Below are positions 7,294 through 10,600 of a stretch of DNA of 10,600 bases, piece after piece; position 1 is the first letter of the stretch, and each line of letters begins with the position of its first letter. A model generated the notes under the pieces. That model saw nothing but the letters and a program-made list of their open reading frames with translations, was not told the DNA's origin and made no database searches. The stretch comes from an uncultured Bacteroidota bacterium (GTDB lineage Bacteria > Bacteroidota > Bacteroidia > Chitinophagales > Chitinophagaceae), in contig CAINEG010000155.1 in assembly GCA_903847655.1 (NCBI GenBank), forward strand, positions 1-10,600, read 5' to 3'. Position numbers and translations under genes: made by a program.

Positions 7294-8667
7294 ATGAAAA
7301 AAATAATCGGGGCATTGGTCATCTTGTTGAGCTTTCAAAGTATACAAGCCCAAGATTTTGAAAAAGTAAAAACCAGTATTTTAATTACCAAATTTGAAAA
7401 TGCAAAATTGGAATACGATAAGGTCATTACAAAAAAGCCCACGTTGAAGGAATCTGCAGAAGCCTATTATTGGAAGTCTCGTATCTACAGTGGGATCAAT
7501 AAAGAGACCACCTTGGCTTCTAAATACCCAGATGCTTATGATCAAATTAAAACCTCTTTGGATGAATACATTAAAGCAGATAAAACTTTAGCTATAGCCA
7601 AAGAAAATGGACAGGACCCATTTTTTGATGTTTATGTAAAAAGCTTTAAAGATGGAGTAACTGCATTCAATATAAAAAATTGGAAAGTAGCTGCGCAAAA
7701 TTTTGATCAAGCTGTTTACTATAGTGATATTGTATTTGCACAAGGTTGGGCTGCTTCTAAACAAAAATTTGATACTACTTCTATTATTTACGCTGGCTAT
7801 TCTAACCAAAATGCAGGTAATGTAGATGCAACTATTGTTTATTACAGAAGATTGATAGATAGCAAAATTATGACTCCAGAGCTGGTAGAAGTATATCGTT
7901 ATTTGTTATTGCAATTGACCCTAAAAAAAGACAAAGCTAGCTTTGACACCTATTATGCAATTTCAGAAGCTACTTATCCTAAAGAGTCTTGGGTTGAATA
8001 CAAAACAGAATACATCGATAAGAACTTAAATACAGATGAGAAAATAATATTGTACGACGAAACAGTGGCCGCTGGAAAATTAACAGAGTTGGAATTGCAA
8101 ATGTATGGAGATATGTTTATGGCAGGTAAGAATGCCGATGGGGTAAGTGCTGAAAAAGGAGATTACTATATTTCAAAAGCAGCGGAAGCTTATAAAAAAG
8201 CTTATACCATGAATACTAAAAACTTTGCTGCGGCATTTAACGTTGGGATTAGTTATTACAATCAATTCACGATATTAGATGAAAAGGTAGGAGACAATAT
8301 TCGTGCCTTACAAGCATTGAATGCAAATAAGCCTGCAGCTTCTAAAGATCCAAAAAAGAAGATCGCTATGGAGGCACAATTTAAAGCACAACAAGATTCA
8401 ATTAAAAAGTTGAATGCTGTTTTAGAGGGGCCTATCAAAGAAAAAGTAGATGCTGCAGTGGAGTGGATTGAAAAAGCCTATGGGGTAATTAAAGACAAGG
8501 ATAAATTAGATAGAGCAGAGAAAAATGTAGCTTCAAGATCTGTGGATTTCTTGGCTACTTTGTTTGGATATAAAAGAGACAAATTAAGAGGTAAGGATCA
8601 AAAAGCCTATGACGAATTTGATGCCAAGTACAATGCTTATGATAAATTACACGATAAGTATCAATAG
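7294..8667 (+). CDS. Exported TPR-like repeat protein of unknown function
   Basis: The start at 7294 is preferred over the in-frame ATG at 7252. It puts a clean signal peptide at the very N terminus (MKKIIGALVILLSFQSIQA, predicted cut A19|Q20), while the longer form would place 14 polar residues before it. The mature protein (457 residues with signal) is alpha-helical in character. TPR-like pairs lie around 53-68, 114-147, 163-190 and 290-325 (for example YISKAAEAYKKAYTMNTKNF, with aromatic and small-residue spacing). The C-terminal third is Lys-rich and probably coiled (about 350-457). There is no lipobox and no enzymatic motif. It is likely periplasmic, a scaffold or protein-interaction factor. 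It lies 60 bases after gyrA with no terminator visible between, so probably shares its transcript. I recall TPR genes next to gyrA in other Bacteroidota, but cannot verify this here. Confidence 0.8.
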   Translation: MKKIIGALVILLSFQSIQAQDFEKVKTSILITKFENAKLEYDKVITKKPTLKESAEAYYWKSRIYSGINKETTLASKYPDAYDQIKTSLDEYIKADKTLAIAKENGQDPFFDVYVKSFKDGVTAFNIKNWKVAAQNFDQAVYYSDIVFAQGWAASKQKFDTTSIIYAGYSNQNAGNVDATIVYYRRLIDSKIMTPELVEVYRYLLLQLTLKKDKASFDTYYAISEATYPKESWVEYKTEYIDKNLNTDEKIILYDETVAAGKLTELELQMYGDMFMAGKNADGVSAEKGDYYISKAAEAYKKAYTMNTKNFAAAFNVGISYYNQFTILDEKVGDNIRALQALNANKPAASKDPKKKIAMEAQFKAQQDSIKKLNAVLEGPIKEKVDAAVEWIEKAYGVIKDKDKLDRAEKNVASRSVDFLATLFGYKRDKLRGKDQKAYDEFDAKYNAYDKLHDKYQ

Positions 8668-8700
8668 TAAAAATAAGTAGGTGAGGCCTATGAAGAATAA

Positions 8701-8741
8701 TATAAAAAAAGGATCCTAAATTTTAGGATCCTTTTTTTATA
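8701..8741. terminator. Symmetric, probably bidirectional intrinsic terminator
   Basis: A perfect inverted repeat has 20-base arms (8701-8720 and 8722-8741) around one central T. The core GGATCCTAAA is flanked by seven A on the left and seven T on the right, so either strand gives a stable hairpin followed by a U tract. It sits 33 bases after the stop of the TPR-like gene (+) and 24 bases beyond the stop of the first MORN gene (-). It can therefore serve both convergent units. No other hairpin of this quality was noticed in the window. Confidence 0.92.
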
Positions 8742-8765
8742 ATCTAAGGGGGATATTTAATCTAT

Positions 8766-9494
8766 TTAATCTCTTAAGGTGACAAATATTTTATAATTTT
8801 TTGCTTCATTGAATTCCACTTGAACTTCCTCGTTGTCAATCTTAAATAGAATAGTTGCCGGGTAAATTAAATTTTGAAAGATATAAGTATTTCTTTTTTG
8901 TTGATTGGTGATAGGCATAATAATTTGATACGAGCCTTTTTGAAAAATAGCTTCCCCTAAAGTAGGTTTAGGTATTTCACCATGTACATTAAATGCACCT
9001 CCAGAAACACTTTCCATACTTAATTCTATGGTGCTATTGGGAGGGGTGGGATTTTCAAAAGTAACAACTACGGAACTCACCATAAAGGTTTTACTCACAA
9101 TCTTGAAAGCATGTTCATACAAACCTACAAAAGCATCCTCTTTCCAAAATCCATTCAGTACACTGTCTTCTCCGTGGATATTTTTGAAAAAGCCAGTACC
9201 TTCACCTTCGCGTTTGCCTTTTTTAAAACTGCCTTTGTAATAATTTCCATGATCATCCGTGAGCTTCCCTTTACCTTCTGGAAGGCCATATTTGAATTCA
9301 CCTTCATAAGTGTATTTACCCACTGCTTTACCTATACCAGAAGCTTTTCCACTTTTACAATCACCAGCATAGGTTCCAACCAAATTTGGATCTAAGACTT
9401 TGCAATCCTGCGCCAATAATGGGGTAGTTCCAGCAATGGACAAAGCAATCAGTAGGAATATAATATTGCTTTTTTTGAAAGGGAATTGCATCAT
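8766..9494 (-). CDS. Secreted MORN-repeat protein, copy 1
   Basis: This 242-residue protein begins with a signal peptide (Lys-rich start, hydrophobic 11-27, predicted cut A28|Q29 in LLAQDC). The Cys at 31 is not in a lipobox, so a soluble periplasmic or exported product is expected. Three MORN repeats follow: YAGDCKSGKASGIGKA (42-57), YEGEFKYGLPEGKGKL (63-78) and YKGSFKKGKREGEGTG (86-101). A degenerate fourth follows (NGFWKEDAFVGLYE, 114-127). Residues 130-242 form a beta-rich C-terminal region I do not recognise, with PTPPNSTIELS and IFQNLIYPATILFKIDNEE as landmarks. Two Cys (31, 46) frame the first repeat and could form a disulfide. MORN repeats elsewhere bind lipids or act as structural beta hairpins; the role here is unknown. 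The start ATGATG allows initiation at either codon. It is a tandem paralogue of the gene at 9591-10322. Confidence 0.85.
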   Translation of the reverse strand: MMQFPFKKSNIIFLLIALSIAGTTPLLAQDCKVLDPNLVGTYAGDCKSGKASGIGKAVGKYTYEGEFKYGLPEGKGKLTDDHGNYYKGSFKKGKREGEGTGFFKNIHGEDSVLNGFWKEDAFVGLYEHAFKIVSKTFMVSSVVVTFENPTPPNSTIELSMESVSGGAFNVHGEIPKPTLGEAIFQKGSYQIIMPITNQQKRNTYIFQNLIYPATILFKIDNEEVQVEFNEAKNYKIFVTLRD

Positions 9495-9554
9495 TGTTTA
9501 AATTTTAAATGGGCTATTTAATTGAGTAAGTAAAACTACAATCAAATAGGATAG

Positions 9555-9586
9555 AAAAACTAGGCGCAGGCATCAATTTATCAAAA
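9555..9586 (-). promoter_or_regulatory. Candidate Bacteroidota promoter for MORN copy 1
   Basis: On the minus strand, TTTTG (9586-9582) is followed after 19 bases by TAGTTTTT (9562-9555), one mismatch from TAnnTTTG. Transcription would begin near 9549, giving a leader of about 55 bases to the ATG at 9494. It sits a few bases beyond the stop codon of copy 2, so copy 1 may be expressed on its own as well as by read-through. Confidence 0.45.
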
Positions 9587-9590
9587 TCAT

Positions 9591-10322
9591 TTAGTCTCTG
9601 ATAGGAATAATTAATTTATAATTTTTTGCTTCATTGAAATCAATTTGAAGTTCTTCGTTGTTGATTTTAAAAAGTAGGGTAGCTGGAAAGGTAATATTTT
9701 GAAAAGTATAAATATTCTTTTTAGGATTGGTAGTAACCGAATTCATTACTTGATAACCGCCTTTGATGATTAATACTTCCCCAATAGTTGGTTTGGGTAC
9801 AATACCTTTTAACCCACCGCCTTCAGAGATATTCTCTAGGCTTAAAACAATGGAACTATTGGGCGGGGTTGGATCATCATAAGAAACGGAAATGGCACCT
9901 ACATTAAAGGTTTTTTTAACCAAGGTGTAAGGATGCTCATATAGGCCTATATAAGTATCATTTTTCCAAAATCCATTCACGATGCTGTCCTTGCCTTGAG
10001 CCGTTTTAAAATTTGCTAATCCGTCGCCATTCTTTTTACCTTTTTTAAAATTGCCATTAAACAGATTGCCCAAGTCATCGGTCAATTGACCTTTACCTTC
10101 GGGTAGGCCAGCTTTAAATTCACCTTCATAAGTATATTTTCCTACAGACTTGCCTTGGCCTGAAGCTTTACCATTTTTACAATCACCAGTATAAACACCG
10201 GAAAGATTGGGGTCTAAAACTTTACAATCCTGAGCCATTAATGGGCTGGTAAATAGGAAGCTTAAAACTATAAAAGCTTGATAAAATTGTTTAATTCGAA
10301 TGGATGATAATTGCTTGAACAT
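9591..10322 (-). CDS. Secreted MORN-repeat protein, copy 2
   Basis: This 243-residue paralogue of the neighbouring MORN gene has a longer basic n-region, a hydrophobic stretch (about 16-29) and a predicted cut A30|Q31 in LMAQDC. The repeats are YTGDCKNGKASGQGKS (44-59), YEGEFKAGLPEGKGQL (65-80), FNGNFKKGKKNGDGLA (88-103) and a degenerate NGFWKNDTYIGLYE (116-129). By eye, the first 56 mature residues match copy 1 at 47 positions. The C-terminal region (about 132-243) is less alike, except for PTPPNS, the FPATLLFKINNEE strand and the terminal FNEAKNYK. Both Cys (33, 48) are conserved. The beta-rich C-terminal domain is unrecognised. The 96 bases to copy 1 contain no obvious terminator, so partial co-transcription is possible. 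Secretion is a reasonable inference; function is unknown. Confidence 0.85.
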   Translation of the reverse strand: MFKQLSSIRIKQFYQAFIVLSFLFTSPLMAQDCKVLDPNLSGVYTGDCKNGKASGQGKSVGKYTYEGEFKAGLPEGKGQLTDDLGNLFNGNFKKGKKNGDGLANFKTAQGKDSIVNGFWKNDTYIGLYEHPYTLVKKTFNVGAISVSYDDPTPPNSSIVLSLENISEGGGLKGIVPKPTIGEVLIIKGGYQVMNSVTTNPKKNIYTFQNITFPATLLFKINNEELQIDFNEAKNYKLIIPIRD

Positions 10323-10452
10323 AAATATGTTTTATGAAGTATTAGGGGTTATGTTTATTTTATTAAAGCTACAATCTATTTGCTAATGTAAATTCAGCTA
10401 TGGGGAAGAATCATGACCGCTTATCAAACAGGGATTCTCATTAGAATACTAT

Positions 10453-10467
10453 TTAACATAATGTTAA
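10453..10467. promoter_or_regulatory. Possible operator: 15-base palindrome TTAACAT-A-ATGTTAA
   Basis: The two 7-base arms are perfectly complementary around one central A. The site would fall at about +3 to +17 of a transcript started from the candidate promoter at 10477-10505, a position suited to a repressor. In DNA this AT-rich a chance origin is quite possible. Confidence 0.3.
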
Positions 10468-10476
10468 TTATAAGCA

Positions 10477-10505
10477 CAAATATAAGGTTTAAATGGATTA
10501 ATCAA
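10477..10505 (-). promoter_or_regulatory. Candidate Bacteroidota promoter for MORN copy 2
   Basis: On the minus strand, TTG (10505-10503) is followed after 18 bases by TATATTTG (10484-10477), an exact match to the -7 consensus TAnnTTTG. Transcription would start near 10470, leaving a leader of about 147 bases before the ATG at 10322. Confidence 0.55.
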
Positions 10506-10600
10506 CTGTAAATCAAGGGTATTGGATATAGATAGTTTAGCTATAGTTATAATGAATATACTGGGTTTATGACTAGCCTAGATCTACTATACAAAGAACA

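Larger units (their letters stand above)
10323..10600. other. Non-coding upstream region of MORN copy 2
   Basis: These 278 AT-rich bases hold no supportable gene; the longest forward micro-frames are about 19 and 14 codons. On the minus strand the region carries a candidate promoter (10477-10505), a 15-base palindrome just downstream of the expected start point (10453-10467) and a leader of about 147 bases. A 6-base inverted repeat within that leader (AGAATC at 10407-10412, GATTCT at 10433-10438) could form a weak stem. No feature could be assigned to 10506-10600. Confidence 0.6.

Noticed and set aside
8711..8731. Two GGATCC sites as a sign of cloning artefact or mobile element end
   Set aside because: They are the symmetric arms of the terminator hairpin. 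No flanking duplication or transposase is present.
9028..9395. Forward frames opposite MORN copy 1
   Set aside because: They lie antisense to a protein with signal peptide, repeats and a full paralogue, and show no recognisable motif.
9390..9494. Lipoprotein signal in the MORN proteins (Cys near the cleavage site)
   Set aside because: The sequence before Cys is A-Q-D, and Asp at -1 does not fit a lipobox. Cleavage before Gln by signal peptidase I is more likely.
10327..10386. 19-codon forward frame, hydrophobic, beginning next to the start of MORN copy 2
   Set aside because: It is very short, has no promoter or leader of its own, and overlaps the leader of the opposite gene. A chance frame is most likely.
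1..10600. Mobile element, CRISPR array, tRNA or phage remnants
   Set aside because: No spaced repeats, transposase or integrase motifs, or tRNA-like cloverleaf were seen on either strand.

Overview
The window looks like chromosomal core DNA of a Bacteroidota bacterium, probably of the Chitinophagaceae/Sphingobacteriia side. The DNA is AT-rich. Starts lack clear Shine-Dalgarno sites and have A-rich leaders instead. Exported proteins have signal peptides ending in Ala-Gln, and candidate promoters match the Bacteroidota TTTG / TAnnTTTG pattern. The order rank is a guess; the phylum is fairly safe. All large genes are intact, and there is no sign of phage, insertion sequence, CRISPR, tRNA or rRNA.

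Layout. Positions 2-3129 (+) hold a compact operon: the last codons of a probable 5-formyltetrahydrofolate cyclo-ligase, lpxK (lipid A 4'-kinase) and rnr (RNase R). Each gene overlaps the next by 11 bases. The rnr stop codon abuts the stop codon of a convergent saccharopine dehydrogenase gene (3130-4449, -) with no bases between them. A 186-base divergent spacer (4450-4635) follows. It carries two inward-facing DnaA-box-like 9-mers, one perfect and one with a single mismatch, plus three copies of an AGGG(C)TTT-type motif and a candidate gyrA promoter. Then come gyrA (4636-7233, +) and an exported TPR-like protein (7294-8667, +). A fully symmetric hairpin with A and T tracts (8701-8741) ends this unit and probably also ends the opposing one. 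Positions 8766-10322 (-) hold two tandem paralogues encoding secreted MORN-repeat proteins with an uncharacterised C-terminal domain, each with its own candidate promoter. The last 278 bases are non-coding upstream DNA.

How the genes relate. The first operon mixes folate metabolism, lipid A synthesis and RNA decay, with tight translational packing. Saccharopine dehydrogenase points to lysine breakdown, but its partner reductase is not here. gyrA is housekeeping with wild-type quinolone-site residues. The MORN pair and the TPR protein have no assigned function.

I did not find a convincing new multi-gene system. The items most worth checking are the paired DnaA-box palindrome in front of gyrA and the duplicated secreted MORN proteins with a conserved, unnamed C-terminal domain.
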